The translations under genes were made by a program, and so were the position numbers. Below are positions 12,131-24,489 of a stretch of DNA of 64,000 nucleotides, one piece after another. Below the pieces are notes generated by a model that worked only from the letters and a program-made list of their open reading frames with translations, ran no database searches and was not told the origin of the DNA. How positions within the stretch are numbered: the first letter of the stretch is position 1; every line of letters begins with the position of its first letter. This stretch comes from Sphagnum magellanicum (taxonomy: Eukaryota > Streptophyta > Sphagnopsida > Sphagnales > Sphagnaceae): NCBI GenBank assembly GCA_021904315.1, contig CM038919.1, positions 20,935,666 through 20,999,665 on the forward strand, read 5' to 3'.

Positions 12131-12469
12131 TACATTGTTGATCCAAAATCAATTGCCTTAACATTCCTAGACATTGTTCATAGTTCTTGATTTTCCAACT
12201 TTCCAATTGCATCCTCATTTTGTAGTTTTTTCGAGATTTTTTGTTGTTGTTGGCAGTAGATGGATAGTGGTCAAGCATGTTATCAAGACATATTTTTGTC
12301 TCAACAATAATTTCTTTATTGTAACACATCCATGATAAAGATTTTAGGGCAAGAATGTGGAGAGGATGACAAAATGACAAATGTCTAGATTTCATGAGGA
12401 TGCTTGTTTGGGATGTTTCTGATTTTGAATGAATGATTTTGGGGAGCTTTGTGTTGACTATTGAATTTT
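12131..12469. other. Non-coding stretch
   Basis: A minus-strand frame of 89 codons lies here but shows no known motif. Nothing else seen. Confidence 0.3.
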
Positions 12470-12870
12470 AGCAATTGATTATTTTTAAGTTTTTAGGGTT
12501 TTTGAATATCTAGAATTTTTGGAGTTTTTAAATTTTTGTAGTTTTGAGTTTTGGAGTTTTAAGTTTGGAGTTTTTGGAGTTTGGAGTTCTAAGTTTCTAG
12601 AATTCTGAGTTTGATTGTTCTAGAGTTGAAAGTTAGTTTATAGAGTTTTGTTATTTGAAGTTTTTGGAGTTAAGAGTTTTGTTGTTTTGAGTTTTGTAAT
12701 TCTTGATTTTTTGGGTGTTTTATTGAGTTGTGATTAGTGAATTTGGGAGTTTGATTTTTGGAGTTTTTGAGTTGTGTTGTCTTGTGATTAATGACTTTGG
12801 GAACATTTGTTCTTGGGGTGCATTTGTGCTTTGGGGTTTTGCATTTATTTTTGAGGTTTTGTAGTTGGGA
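12470..12870 (+). repeat. GGAGTTTT/GAGTTTTG low-complexity tract
   Basis: Dense degenerate repetition of GAGTTT, GGAGTTTTTG and AGTTTTGA words with no fixed period, so probably decayed microsatellite DNA. Confidence 0.75.
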
Positions 12871-14264
12871 TGAGTTAAATCCAGATGCACGAACACTGAG
12901 AGTGCTGATCCACAGAGTTCTGCCTTGAAAAATCTACACTGTGTACGTGTATCCAAAAAAAATTTCCTTGGTTTCTATTGTATTTGTAGATTTTGCCTTT
13001 TTTGAATTTTTATTTATGCATCCAGCAACATTTGTTTGAACTCCATTGTTGGAAATTTTTTAATTATCGATTTTATAAAATTTTAATAATGAAAACGATT
13101 TTTGTGAATTATATATAATTCAGCGGACCACCAAGGATAAATGGTAAGTGGTCAGGAAACAGTTTTCTGTTGGGTTCCAGTTTCCTAGCTAACCAAGGTG
13201 AGACCAAATATTAACTCAGTTCAGGTTCATCCACAACCAAGTAATAACGGCCATCCAACGGATGGTGCACTGGTGTGTGCTGGTTCACTGTGGCCACTTG
13301 GCGGTACCTACTCGCGCTTCTATTAAATAGTGAGGGGTGCAGCCACAGGTTTTTCTTTTCTTCTTTTTGGTCCAGAAGGAGACATTTCATTGGGCCATCG
13401 CCAATATTTTTGGAACATGGGGCACTCCCCAACATTAAAGCCTATATATGCTTCCTTCCCCCCAAAATAGAAAAATGCTTTGTCATGTGAAGCCTTTGGC
13501 CCCAACCTTTACAGCTTTAGTTAGTACATTGGGAAGTAGAACCATGGCCAAACAATATGGGATAAAAAAATGAGGTGTGGTTGGGAACATTTTATGGAAC
13601 ATATTCACTACTTGACGAGCATTTTTGGAACCTGATGGGAACATCTTTGGAACTTGAGGGAACAGTATGCCCCCCTGCCCCCTCCCCCAAAAAAACTCAA
13701 AAGAGCAAACTTAGCACCCTGCAGCCTTCTCATTGGCTGCATGAAAGTTCTATTTCCAAGACGGTCTGTCACCATTTTCAACCTGCACCAGTACCCCCAT
13801 TCTGAGTTGGGGGTACTTATTTTTCAATACATGTGAAACTGGCAGAACAACAAGTAGAATCAGATCAAGATTACGTACCTGCCACCTGGGAAAAAATGCA
13901 TAATGCAGGTACTTGCATAGGACACCAAAACTGGTTTACATGTTAGAGAACAAGAAGTGCCTGTCCCTACCTGCTCCCTGGAGACTAAAGAGACGAAGCG
14001 AATGCCATGGGAGCGCGAGGGGAACTTCAGATTCTGGCAGGCACAGCAAATTCTGCCACCCAGGGAGTCCGGGAAACTGACAGAGGCCGGGAAACGGAGG
14101 GCCTTAGTGAAGCTCACAGGCAAAGTCGGTATACAGTTGCCCGAGCTCTCTGTTCAAGTCTCAGCTCGCTGCTTCCGCGAGATGATCATTGCAATGCATT
14201 TAGTTACACTTATGTATATGGTCATTCTTTGATTGGGTTGGAAGCAGTTTTGGATTTGTGACAT
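12871..14264 (+). promoter_or_regulatory. Upstream region of the receptor kinase gene
   Basis: The first part (12880-12960 and 13240-13312) holds pieces of the dispersed repeat seen at 6255-7190, including GTGCTGGTTCACTGTGGCC near 13278. A TATATAT word lies at 13443-13449, ~820 bp before the start codon. From ~13860 the base composition becomes more GC-rich, and 13957-14261 contains overlapping short open frames that may be part of a long 5' leader. An in-frame TGA directly precedes the chosen ATG. No initiation site can be fixed from sequence. Confidence 0.35.
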
Positions 14265-17200
14265 ATGTTTATCACGTCAGTGATGGCTTGCAGTCAAGGT
14301 CTAAATATGGTAGCTTTTAGTAGTGGTCTGGGGGATATAAGTCTTGGGCACAGGAGAGCACTTGGGTATGCAGCTAACGTGTTTGTCGTGGTCTTGGTTG
14401 TGAGTTTTCTGCCTTCAGTGCTCACAAGAAGTCTTCAAGGCACAAGAAATAGCTGCTTATCACAGTGTGGGAACGTCGCAATTCCGTATCCATTTGGCAC
14501 CGGTCCGGGATGTGGTTTGCCGGAGTTTTCTTTGGATTGCACTCGTGACGCGGGGTCAAATTTCTCAGCAAATCCGGCGCTGCTGCTTACACCCCCCTGT
14601 GGTCCCTCTGGCAACTCTTATCAGGTCACAAGCATCTCAGCCAACACACTCATCATCAACGCGACTAATCTTGTAGCAACCTCCTGTGACTATAGTAACG
14701 ACGGCGCTGGTGCAAGCACAAGCGCTTGTCTAGGTCCAGCTTCAGCGCCTTATGTTTTTACAAAGGAGAATAATTTATTTGCAGTGCAGTGCGGCGCATG
14801 GGGCTGGTTATATAATGATGATGATGATGATGATGAAGGTTTAGTTGGCTCCTGCTCAATTGATTGTACTGCTGACAGCCAAAATGAAATAGCCTACTGC
14901 CATCACTATGAGTGCTGTACCACACCACAAATTCCCAGCGGTGTGCGCAACATCACAATTCGTGGAGGAGGTGACTGTGGATGGGTCAGCGTGATCTACC
15001 CTCGTACTTATGAGGGGGTACCATCACTATATTGGGGAGAATGGGGAGTTCAGTTGGGATGGGCCATTCCTGGACCGAGTTGCCAAAACGCGACAAAGCT
15101 GGCTAACTATTCTTGCGATGCGACGGGAACCTGCCAGGATTCTCCATTCTCAGGTCTGACAGGGTATACATGTGCGTGCAATGCTGGTTACGATGGGGAT
15201 GGATACGCTAACGGAATTGGATGTCACGGTAAGCATGACGTCAAGAGCTGTGATATTAGTGTTCTACTTAGAATTTCATATCTTTTCGTCTTGGCCATGT
15301 CTAGGAAACCGTTATTCAAGACCTTGCAAAGCAAGATTCTAATCAGGGCCTAGAAGGAACGAGTGGACATATGATAGTTTTGTGTGAAGATTACCTTGAG
15401 TGATGGCCGAAACAAGAATCGCACATGTTTCAACCAAATTGTCTTTGGTCTTCTTTGAAGTCCTCATTTAATGCTCCCCATCGACCAATGTGTGCAATTT
15501 TTAGCTCGGTCTTGCTCGTATGAAATAGTAATTGTGTGCAAGTCTGAGAACTAGGCAGATAGCTAATCAGCGTTGTCAAGGCAGCATGCATGTCCTTTGA
15601 TTGAAAATGTTTTTAGTGCTCTGATTGCAGATATCAATGAGTGCTTAAACTCGACATTGAACAATTGTTCAAGAAATGCTAAGTGTACAAACACAATTGG
15701 AAGTTACAATTGTAATTGCACCACAGGCTTCTTGGGTGATGGCTACACAAATGGATCTTCCTGTACTGGTAAGTTCCTAATGTTGAATAAGTGATGTCGG
15801 TGTCATTGGGAGTCAAACTTAGGCATCCCAAATAGTGAACTTCACCTGAAAGATGTGGTCAACATATAAGTTCATAACGTGATCTATTGAAAAACAAAAT
15901 TCATTTCTTGTAGTTGTAGATATCAACAAATGCTGGAACTCCATATTGAATAACTGTTCTCCAAATGCAGTTTGTACCAACACAACTAGAGGTTACTATT
16001 GTAATTGCAACAAAGGATTTTCCAGTGATGGCTCTCTGATGTCAATTTGGCATACATGTCCTTTGTTTGACTGAAAATGTTTTTAAAACTTTGATCTGCA
16101 GATATCAATGAGTGCTTGAACTCGACATTGAACAATTGTTCAAGAAATGCAAAGTGTACAAACACCATTGGAAGTTACTATTGTAATTGCACCACAGGCT
16201 TCTTGGGTGATGGCTACACAAATGGATCTTCATGTATTGGTAAGTTTCTAATGTTGAACAAGTTATCATGCTGGTGTCATCGTAACTCTGACAAGGTTGG
16301 GGCATCCCATACAGTAAACTTTGCCTGAAAGATGTGGTCAACATATAAGTTTATATAAAATGATCTATTGACAAACAAAAATTTATTTCTTGCAGCTGCA
16401 GATGTCAACAAATGCTTGAACTCCACATTGAATAATTGTTCTCCAAATGCAGTTTGTACCAACACAACTGGAAATTACTATTGTAATTGCACCAACGGGT
16501 TCTTTGGTGATGGCTCCCGTGATGGGACAGGATGTAAATCTATTACGAAACATAAACTTTTACTGGTTGCAGGTATTTCACAATGCTACCTACTATCTAA
16601 ACTATTGTATAATTTCTATTATGCAATACCCTTGAAGGTTTTCAAGGTTTATTGTTATCTGATGACTAAGGAGTATATGTACAATCTTTTGATGCAAGAG
16701 TGCAAACATTGAAAGACAAATGTCAACTTTGAAAGTTTGACTAAGACCTAATTTCATCCAAATGAGACAATTATAATCCTACCATGATGCATCAAAGTAT
16801 CAAAACATGATTGTTGACAATCGTTAACTTTGTTCATCAAGTATGAAACATGAATAATAGATCTTTGCTTCAAAGTTCAACTAGAAACTATTTTATAATC
16901 AATCCTTATAGTAGTCAACTTTGAGGTGTCATTGTGAATCATGATCTTGTACAATGTTAACAGAGGTCAATAACCAACAAATTTGTTGTTGTTATGTAAT
17001 TGTTGTAATGGGTTGCAACTAAGGACACCTTGAAATGCATTTTTCTAATAGGACTATCGACAATACCAATTGCACTTGTGGGGCTTGGAGGTGCTCTACT
17101 AGCATTGTTGTGTTGTATTAAAAAAACAAGGAAACATAAGCAATTTGCTCGAAGAAATTTCGAAGCCTTGGGGAAGTTGAAGGATGTTTTCACATCACTT

Positions 17201-18262
17201 ACTAATGGTGAATCAAGTACTGCGACTCTATTTTCTTTGAAGGAGCTAGTAAAAGCTACAAACGGATTTGCAAATGACCAAAAGCTTGGTGTTGGTGGAT
17301 TCGGGACAGTTTATAAAGGGACAATGGAAAGTGGATTGACAGTGGCAGTGAAAAGGACAAATAAAGTGAACACAATTGGCACTCAACAATTTCTAAATGA
17401 AGTGGTTGTGTTGTCGCAAGTCAATCATCGAAACCTTGTTCGTCTTCATGGATGTTGCTTAGAAACTGAAGTACCAATGCTCGTGTATGAATATGTCCCA
17501 AATGGAAACCTTAGTGAACATTTACGAGGGGAGAAAACTAGTGAGCTCGGACACTTGACTTGGCCCAAACGCATGCAAATTGCGATTGAAACTGCAGAAG
17601 CCATTACTTATCTCCATTCAGAAGCAAATCCACCCATATATCATAGGGATGTGAAATCAGCCAACATTTTGTTAGATAATAAGTATGGTGTTAAAGTATC
17701 AGATTTTGGAATTTCAAAGTTGATCCCACTAGATGCAACCCATGTTTCTACAGCAGCACGAGGGACACCGGGCTATTGGGACCCTGAATATTTTATATCA
17801 TACCAATTAACTGACAAAAGTGATGTCTATAGCTTTGGAATCATTTTGTTGGAGTTGATAACCTCTCAACCTCCCGTGGACTTCACTCGTGATGAAAAGG
17901 AAATGAGCTTGGTAGCCATGTGCATTCCCCAAATTAAGGATGGTAATGTAGAGGCAATTATAGATCCCAAGTTGTTATCGTCAAACTTTGAAGAAATGGA
18001 AGCAACTCTACAAGAAATCAACAAAGTGGCCATTATGGCAATGCATTGTTTGGCATTCAAAGGAGATGATCGACCTTCCATGAAGCAAGTGACAGAGGTT
18101 TTACATCAAATCAAAGGTGATTGTCAATGGAGTGAAGGCAAAAGAAACATGTCAAGTGAGTTTGGACTTGTTGGCATTCATGAAATTGAATTGGTTCAAT
18201 TATTGGATGCAAATATTCCAAGCTCTAATCAAAGTTCCACAACATTGTCTACTTCCATTTAA
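14265..18262 (+). CDS. Wall-associated receptor kinase-like protein (WAKL), five exons
   Basis: Exons: 14265-15228, 15631-15768, 16102-16239, 16402-16572 and 17052-18262; all introns are phase 1 with GT-AG ends, giving 873 residues. An in-frame stop just upstream makes 14265 the first ATG, though ATGs at 14283 and 14307 are alternatives. Residues 39-53 are a hydrophobic signal/anchor. About 64-280 is a cysteine-rich GUB_WAK-type region (IPYPFGTGPGCG, later HHYECC) that in this family faces the cell wall. EGF-like segments follow at the exon 1 end and in exons 2-4 (DINECLNS..., DVNKCLNS...). A transmembrane stretch lies at ~472-493. The kinase domain (~544-815) has GVGGFG at 550-555, VAVK lysine 571, HRD aspartate 670, DFG aspartate 688 and GTPGYWDPEY, so it should be an active RD serine/threonine kinase. 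The fourth EGF-type exon copy (15920) is broken. Oddity: a six-Asp run. Closest known type: WAKL receptors for wall signalling and defence; the exact ligand is unknown. Confidence 0.92.
14817..14834 (+). repeat. Coding GAT trinucleotide repeat
   Basis: Six GAT codons in a row encode a six-aspartate run (residues 185-190) in the extracellular region of the receptor kinase. It is likely a length-variable coding microsatellite. Confidence 0.9.
15574..16530 (+). repeat. Tandem duplication of two EGF exons
   Basis: Two copies of a ~467-bp unit lie head to tail: 15574-16040 and 16041-16530. Each holds the intron end with CATGTCCTTTG and GAAAATGTTTTTA, an EGF exon of 138 bp (15631-15768; 16102-16239), an intron containing GAAAGATGTGGTCAACATATAAGTT-like sequence, and a second EGF exon. 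The breakpoint falls inside the second EGF exon of copy 1, after its GATGGCTC, and joins it to intron sequence. Confidence 0.9.
15920..16033 (+). pseudogene. Truncated EGF pseudo-exon inside the receptor kinase gene
   Basis: Preceded by an acceptor (TTGTAG), it reads DINKCWNSILNNC and onward to GFSSDGS like exon 4, then loses homology at the duplication breakpoint. No good donor follows, and reading on gives a stop near 16070. It must be skipped for a full-length product; inclusion would truncate the protein before the membrane segment. Confidence 0.85.
16573..17051 (+). other. Last intron of the receptor kinase gene
   Basis: A 479-bp AT-rich intron with donor GTATTT and acceptor TTCTAATAG. 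Its boundaries join LLLVAG to LSTIPIAL across the start of the membrane segment in frame (phase 1). No internal features seen. Confidence 0.8.
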
Positions 18263-19089
18263 TCCAACAACTCTTTCAATGTTTGTATATAGAAATAGAT
18301 CTAGAATTTGAGTAGGTTGAGCCAATGTTTTTAACTCTTGAAGTAGCATACATTGAATGTCTTGTATGTATGATGCACATCAAGGCAAGGTTGAGAGGAC
18401 AAAAAAACAATGAACAAACATCTTTTTAACTCCATTTCTATTGTATTTGGTGTTGATAGATTTAATAACTCCACCTTAAATCATGCTATCCATCTCTACA
18501 ATCCATGTGAAAGTTCAAATGCTATACATTAATGATTGAAAGATAAATACAATGTTTGCACATATGTGTTGTCAAAATTACTCACAAATTCCAAGTATTG
18601 CCACAAAAGAAAAGTGTAAATTGGTTACATGTAATCTTCACAAGTTATGCTATTGTCAACCTTATTTAAAGAACAAATATTGAACTATGTTAGCATGTAT
18701 TATTTAAATATGTTGCAGACCATTTTAATATCTCAAACATCAAATGCTTTCAAATGTCCATAACCAAAAAATGTTCATGGAAGTTTCTTTTTCAACATAA
18801 ATTACGCAATATAAACATCCACTAGAAAGAATTTTGTCCTTTGCAACCAAGAAATCTATAACTACAAATCTTAAATGATTATATGTATGATTTTAATCAT
18901 AAACTATTACTTTGAATCTTGTGTAAAAGTCATAGTCATGTATTAATGGGGCATGTGACTAGTAGATGATGAGGTGCTAACAAACTAGAAGGTGTCAATT
19001 TTCATTATTTTTATTTTCTCTATATGCCATTCATGACTAATGACAAAATGATGTGGACATCCAATTGTTATTATAATGATTAAAAAATG
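18263..19089. other. 3' flank of the receptor kinase gene
   Basis: AT-rich, no further coding sequence. No perfect AATAAA was found close to the stop, so the polyadenylation site is not assigned. Confidence 0.5.
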
Positions 19090-19345
19090 ATTAGAAATCA
19101 TTTGATATGAACATAGACAACCCTACCCCCCCCCCCACCTACCTATTTGAAGGTGAAGGGTTCAATTTTTAATACTTGCAACCTATGTGCATTTTTAAAA
19201 GGTTTAGGTAAGTAGGCTAAACTAAAGCAATCAGGTCGGTAGATTACATACTATGTTATGTAAATCAAACTAGGTAGGTTAAACTACTACCTATTTACTT
19301 GTTTTTTTCAACCTACCTCAACCTATTACCTACCTACCTACATAT
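19090..19345 (+). repeat. CCTA-rich tract with a partial tRNA-like segment
   Basis: A B-box-like word GGTTCAATTTT at 19159-19169 follows GGTGAAG, as in the tRNA-like segment at 53266, and is followed by TGCAACCTATGTGCAT and CCTA/TAGG-rich DNA. The A-box half is missing and replaced by a run of C (19126-19137). A 5'-truncated member of the same repeat family. Confidence 0.5.
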
Positions 19346-21309
19346 TAAAAAATATTTTTATAATAAAAAATAATAATAATTTTCATCTTGGTATAAATTT
19401 GAATAATCAAATGGTCCAATGTCTACCAATCTAATCCTTCATTATATGACATCTCAACATTATAATAGGTTTGTAGACACAACTAGCTCTTCAACAACAA
19501 TTTTCCCCTTTTTCATCATGTATTGCACACGAGATTTATGACATTAAGGTACAATAATTTTGATGAATTGTTCTTAGAAAAGGTTTTCAAAGAAAGCTTT
19601 TACAACAAATTGACTTGTCAATGACTAATACAACTCCATTTCTTCTTTGATTTCTTCCTCATTTGCTCCTTGTGGCTACTCATTAGCAACAAGTTGGTAG
19701 GCAAGGGTCTCTTACTCCTTTTTTAAGTTGGAAATCATTATGATTGATGCTAGAACATTCGTTTTCACAAATCATCAAAAGAATTACAAAACCCCTTCAA
19801 GTTATTTGTTTAGCTTTTGATTTTGCTCTTATTGTTTCTTCCTCTTCTATTGGTGCTCGTGAATCTAGTGGTTAAATGTAAATGACTCTTGTGATCTCGA
19901 GTTTATTCTACTTTTTTTTTCTCAATTTACTTTTTCCTACCTTTGGCAATTTCTTTTTTTTCCCCTTCCGTTTCTTTTCTCAATCTATTAGAACCGCTCT
20001 CATTCATTGCCTCAAATAATGAAAAAAAAGAAAAAACATGCTAAAGGTGCAATGGTTTTTTATTCTACTTTGACAATTGATAAAGGTGTAGTGGTTGTGA
20101 ATAGACATGTCCTTTAAGGTCATAAACCTCTACTAAGCAAAAACCTACATTCATACCAACAAGTGTGTCGTTTTGATGATTAGTTACAAGTCAATAAGTA
20201 CCAACTCAAAAACCTCATTTTCACTAGGTTCTTTAGTAGCTAGGTCACTAAGGTTAACAAATATAGGTTGTAATGTGCTATCATTAATGAACTAGTAAGT
20301 TTCCAATTTGTTAATGTTAACTAGAACTAGGCTAGGATCAAATTTATCAATTGTGACAAGCAAAGCCATATAATAGTGGTCAAAGATCGTTGTCACAAAT
20401 ATTAATTTGAAACTACATGTTTTTAAACTTCCACCAACCTAATATTAAAAAGGTTTTTTGCAAATGGTACTTGGAATAAGGTAGTTAAAAACCCAAATAA
20501 TAAACTTGTGAAAAAAAAATTCACTTTGAAATTGATATTAAATTATTAAAGAATATATTGGTGAAAAAATTGTAATCGTCATGATATATTACAAAGTGCA
20601 AATATACTTCGAAAACCATTCAAACGATTATCAAACTTGATGAAGTACTCAATCATATATTACATATGAGTTCATTGTCCCATTTCATGGTTATATGGAG
20701 AATTCCATTCATGTGATTTCACAAAAAGCATATGAATGAAGTCTTTCATTCAAACAAGCATAAATGTGTGAATACATAAAAGTGTGTTGAAAAAATTGTC
20801 ATTTGAAAGGTAACAATAATTATGTTGGAGGGTTTGTGTAAAAAATCTATTTTATGTGTTTATCAAAACATTAGATGAAATGAAAAAAAAACTGCCCCCA
20901 AAATAATACAAAATGTACCCCCAAAAAAATACATTTTCTTGCTCAAAATGTACCATCATATTATGCTTTCACCAATTAAAATGTTTAAACCACCTTCTTT
21001 GAAATTTAAGGGAATGTGTTATAATAGCCCTTAGAAACCATAACACATAATCCCCAAATTGGAACTTGGTTTTAATGTATTGATTATGTGACCATAATGA
21101 CATGTTCCAATGGTTGGCAACAATTAGGTCTTGTGCAATCAACTAGTCCACTTCTAATTTTTCAAAGATGGCTAATTAATACTCAAATAGGTGTTGGGTT
21201 TATTTTTTCTCCAAGTCTAGGTGGTAATAAATATTCCATTGGTAATAATGTGTAATCCATAAACAAGTTGAAAGGGTGTGTGATCAAGTCCAACTTTGTA
21301 TGTAGTTTG

Positions 21310-22169
21310 CACTACAAGAAAACATGATTTTTCAAAAGGTCCAACTTGATTGAATTGTCCACATTAACCAAGGGGGATGATCATTTTGACTAAAAGTTTG
21401 GGGCATGAAAAACATGAATTACTTTTGACTAAGACATTTAACTAAAGTGACATTTTTTTACCATGTGACAAACCAAACATTTGGTCAAAAAGGCCAGAAG
21501 TCCATCAAGATAACCAAGGCTTAGTCTAATTGACCATATTTAATGAGCATCGTGATTTACAACTAGTCAAATTGACAATTCTTATTTGACACTCGATCAA
21601 ATCAACCATAATAATTTGGTTATTTAACCTACAAATTTACTTTGCATAGGGTATATACCAAACCTAAGTTCATAGCTAGTATACTTTAGGTTAAACATAT
21701 TACACTTAATAATTATTTATAAATTTTAATAGGCTACTTACATGCTACCTTTAAGCACATGTAGGTATTTAAATTTAATACATTAATTAGTTAATATTTA
21801 ATAATTGATAGTTAATATTCAATAATATATGGTTAATATTGTATATAATTAGTTTATCCATCAATTTATTAATTGATTAATTATTATTATCAAATTATCA
21901 ATTTTATGTAAAATTTTGGCTAATATTTGATAGTAATTTATAATAATAAATAATAATCAATATATAATTGTAAATAATTATTGATAAGTCATTGTTTAAA
22001 TTAATTTTTTAATATATTAATTGATAATTATTAATTCATAGTAAATAATCAATAATGAAAAATTAATATTAAATAACCAAGAATCAGTAATTAATAATAA
22101 ATTATTATCACTTAATTTTTAATATTTAATAATTCATAAGAAATATTCAATAATTGACCATTTATATTG

Positions 22170-22201
<32 letters not shown>

Positions 22202-23347
22202 TATTTTATAGTAATTAATTAATCATTTTAAATTATTTTTATTAATTACCTATAAGTAGCCTATCCTACTAAATTAGGTTAATAGCCTAGGCCACCTAGG
22301 CCTACTAGGTATGTAACTAACCTAAGCTATGCCACTTAAGTCTACTAAGTAGGTAGCTTCACCTATTACATAAGTAACCTAAGCATGTACTTACTTAATA
22401 GGCTAGGCTACTTACTTAGTATGCTTAAGCTAGGTCTATTAATAGGCTAATAAGTATTTACATAACCTACTAAATATCATAGGCATAGATAGCCTATTAG
22501 GTAGGTATAAACATAGACCTAGTAAGTACTTATAAGGCCTAGTAGATTCTAACCTACGTGTTACTTAGCTACATGCATTTATTAATAGGTACTTCCTACC
22601 TACTTAAGTTACCCTACCTATAAATTACCTATTTATGTAAGTAATGTAAAAAAATTCAACTTCATTTAATACAATATGCATGTTGAAAAAAAAGTTCATG
22701 GAAGTTGATTACAATATGTTAGTCCAAAATCATGTTCATTACAAATATGTTGTCCAAAAAAATCACCTTATGGGGTGGTGGTGCAATGGTTAAAAACTTG
22801 ACATAAGTGAAAAGTTCAAATCCGCACTTTGTAACCTAAGCTACATAAGTTACTTAGATGACTTAATTAGGTAGCCTAGGTTGCAAAAATTATTAGACCA
22901 CGTAGCCTAAAGGCCTAGCCTAGGGTGCTTGGCCTAGTTTAAGTGGCTTAACTTAGGTTTAGGACATAGGGTTGGTAGGTAAATAAATAAATAATTTTTG
23001 GGCATTAACTATTAGGTTTATTAATTAGGTAGCAGGGTAAATAATAGGATAGGTAGGTAGGCTAATTAATTAATTAATATTTTATATTAATTTTAAATAA
23101 GATAATTTTTAAAAATATGTTTTTGGTCACTACCCAAATTATATTTTTGTCATGATGATTTAGTAAAAAGAAACCTAGTTAGAAAACCCAGTCAAAAAAA
23201 CCAACCAAACAAACATAGTCAAAATGGCCAGGTCCAAATCGACCTGTCCAAAATGGCACTTTGGTCAAGTTGGACATGGGGCAAAAAAACCATATGAGGG
23301 TATTTTTTATTAAAATTCCTAATAAAAAAAGTCTTGATTTCTTATAA
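21310..23347. mobile_element. Non-autonomous CACTA (En/Spm) element 1
   Basis: Left end CACTACAAGAAAACATGATT and right end whose complement is CATTATAAGAAATCAAGACT form imperfect terminal inverted repeats of the CACTA type. The flanks are TTG at 21307-21309 and TTG at 23348-23350, a 3-bp target duplication as expected. Subterminal regions (21330-21640, 23175-23300) repeat GGTCAAAATGGCC-like and TTGACCA-like words. The interior is AT-rich (including a TTTA run at 22160-22200), then CCTA-rich with a tRNA-like segment. No transposase frame is present. It sits inside a Gypsy integrase. Confidence 0.88.
22779..22823 (+). repeat. tRNA-like (SINE-like) segment inside CACTA element 1
   Basis: TGGTGCAATGG (22779-22789) fits the Pol III A-box consensus and AGTTCAAATCC (22813-22823) fits the B-box at 10 of 11 positions, 34 bp apart. 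It is followed by TAACCTAAG and CCTA-rich DNA. It does not fold as a full tRNA by eye. Confidence 0.5.
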
Positions 23348-24489
23348 TGTTGGTATGAAAAAAATATTGACAAGTGCAAATAGTAAAAGGTGTAATTAAT
23401 ATGTTTAAAGATAAAATGGTTAGTACAATATCTAATGGCATCATTGATGAAATGTATACCTTATTTAGTGATAATGGTGCAATGGACATCCAAACCGGGT
23501 AAAAATGTGTTCATAAAAAAACTTAGAAATCATTACAGCATTATTGATGTGGAACGCTCATGGTTCCTCCCACTTTATTTTCTCATATAATCTTTTTCAC
23601 ATCATTCTTTCTAATAGGTATTCATAAACATTTTGTAACCACTCATGTTGTAATGTGAACATATGAGCATCAATGGTTTGATCAAGTACTTTAATAGGTT
23701 CAAAATTATTGGATAATCGGTTCAACGCATTTGCCATTAGGTGAGATCTACCAAGCTTGTATATAATCTTGAAATTGTATTTTAAAAACAACAATAGCCA
23801 TTTAGCTAACATGTTAGAAACATGCAGTTTATTAACTAAATACATTAATGCCATATGAACAACATAAAATACAAACTTGTTACCTAATAGATAATGTATA
23901 AACATGAATAAAACATAGACCATAGGTAAAGCTTCTCTCTCAATGGTGGTATAATTTTTCTCAACAAAATTAATAGTTTAGAAAAAAGACATAATTAGTT
24001 GATCAAACTTACCAGTTGGATTATGGGTAAGTATTGCCCTTACTACTAACTAACATGTGTCAATATGAACATAAAATTCTAGTTTTTAATTGGGATTGAT
24101 CAAAATGGGAGCTTAAATGTATCGATTTTAATCTTTTCCCAAGCGGTTTGACATTCAACTATCCACTCAAATACCTCAATCTTCTTGAGTAATTTTGTGA
24201 TAATAACCATAATAAAGGCAAAAAATTTAATTAAAGACCAATAAACCTAGGCCATTCCGTTAAACACTTGGAATTCCTAGGGTGTTGTGGGTATTGGCAT
24301 CTTGACTATAGCCTTTATTTTTATTTTTTTAGAAACTATAGATCCCAATATAATTCTAAAACAAACCATGAATGCATAATTTTTAGGTTGAAACTAATGA
24401 CAATTCTATACGCTTGAGTAAACACTTTTTGAATTTCTATACAATGCACCCCAAATTCCTTTAGAAACCCAAATGTGGGTCCCAAAATG

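Larger units (their letters stand above)
19590..24470 (-). mobile_element. Ty3/Gypsy retrotransposon pol relic, split by a CACTA element
   Basis: Read on the minus strand from high to low coordinates. ~24470-24130: end of reverse transcriptase and connection, with KIKAIVKMPIPTTP. 23950-23597: RNase H, with HYLLGNKFVFYVVHMAL and KLGRSHLMANALNRLSN. 23560-23350: integrase core piece, with FYEHIFTRFGCPLH and GIHFINDAIRYC. Next comes the CACTA insertion (23347-21310), then integrase C-terminal region at 21309-20990 (TTYKVGLDHTPFQLVYG, then KPSSNLGIMCYGF-type). ~20430-20170 holds a conserved tail (LVNINKLETY), and ~19760-19590 a further coherent piece (LAYQLVANE). Stops and frameshifts are common. 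The integrase zinc finger and first catalytic region are missing between RNase H and the core, and reverse transcriptase is truncated at its N-terminal side. No LTRs were paired with it. Confidence 0.85.

Noticed and set aside
13957-14261. Overlapping frames just before the receptor kinase
   Set aside because: No homology and two frames open together; more likely leader sequence of the receptor kinase transcript.
22779-22823. A functional tRNA gene
   Set aside because: A- and B-box words are present but no acceptor-stem pairing or anticodon arm can be drawn; the segment is a tRNA-derived repeat at most.
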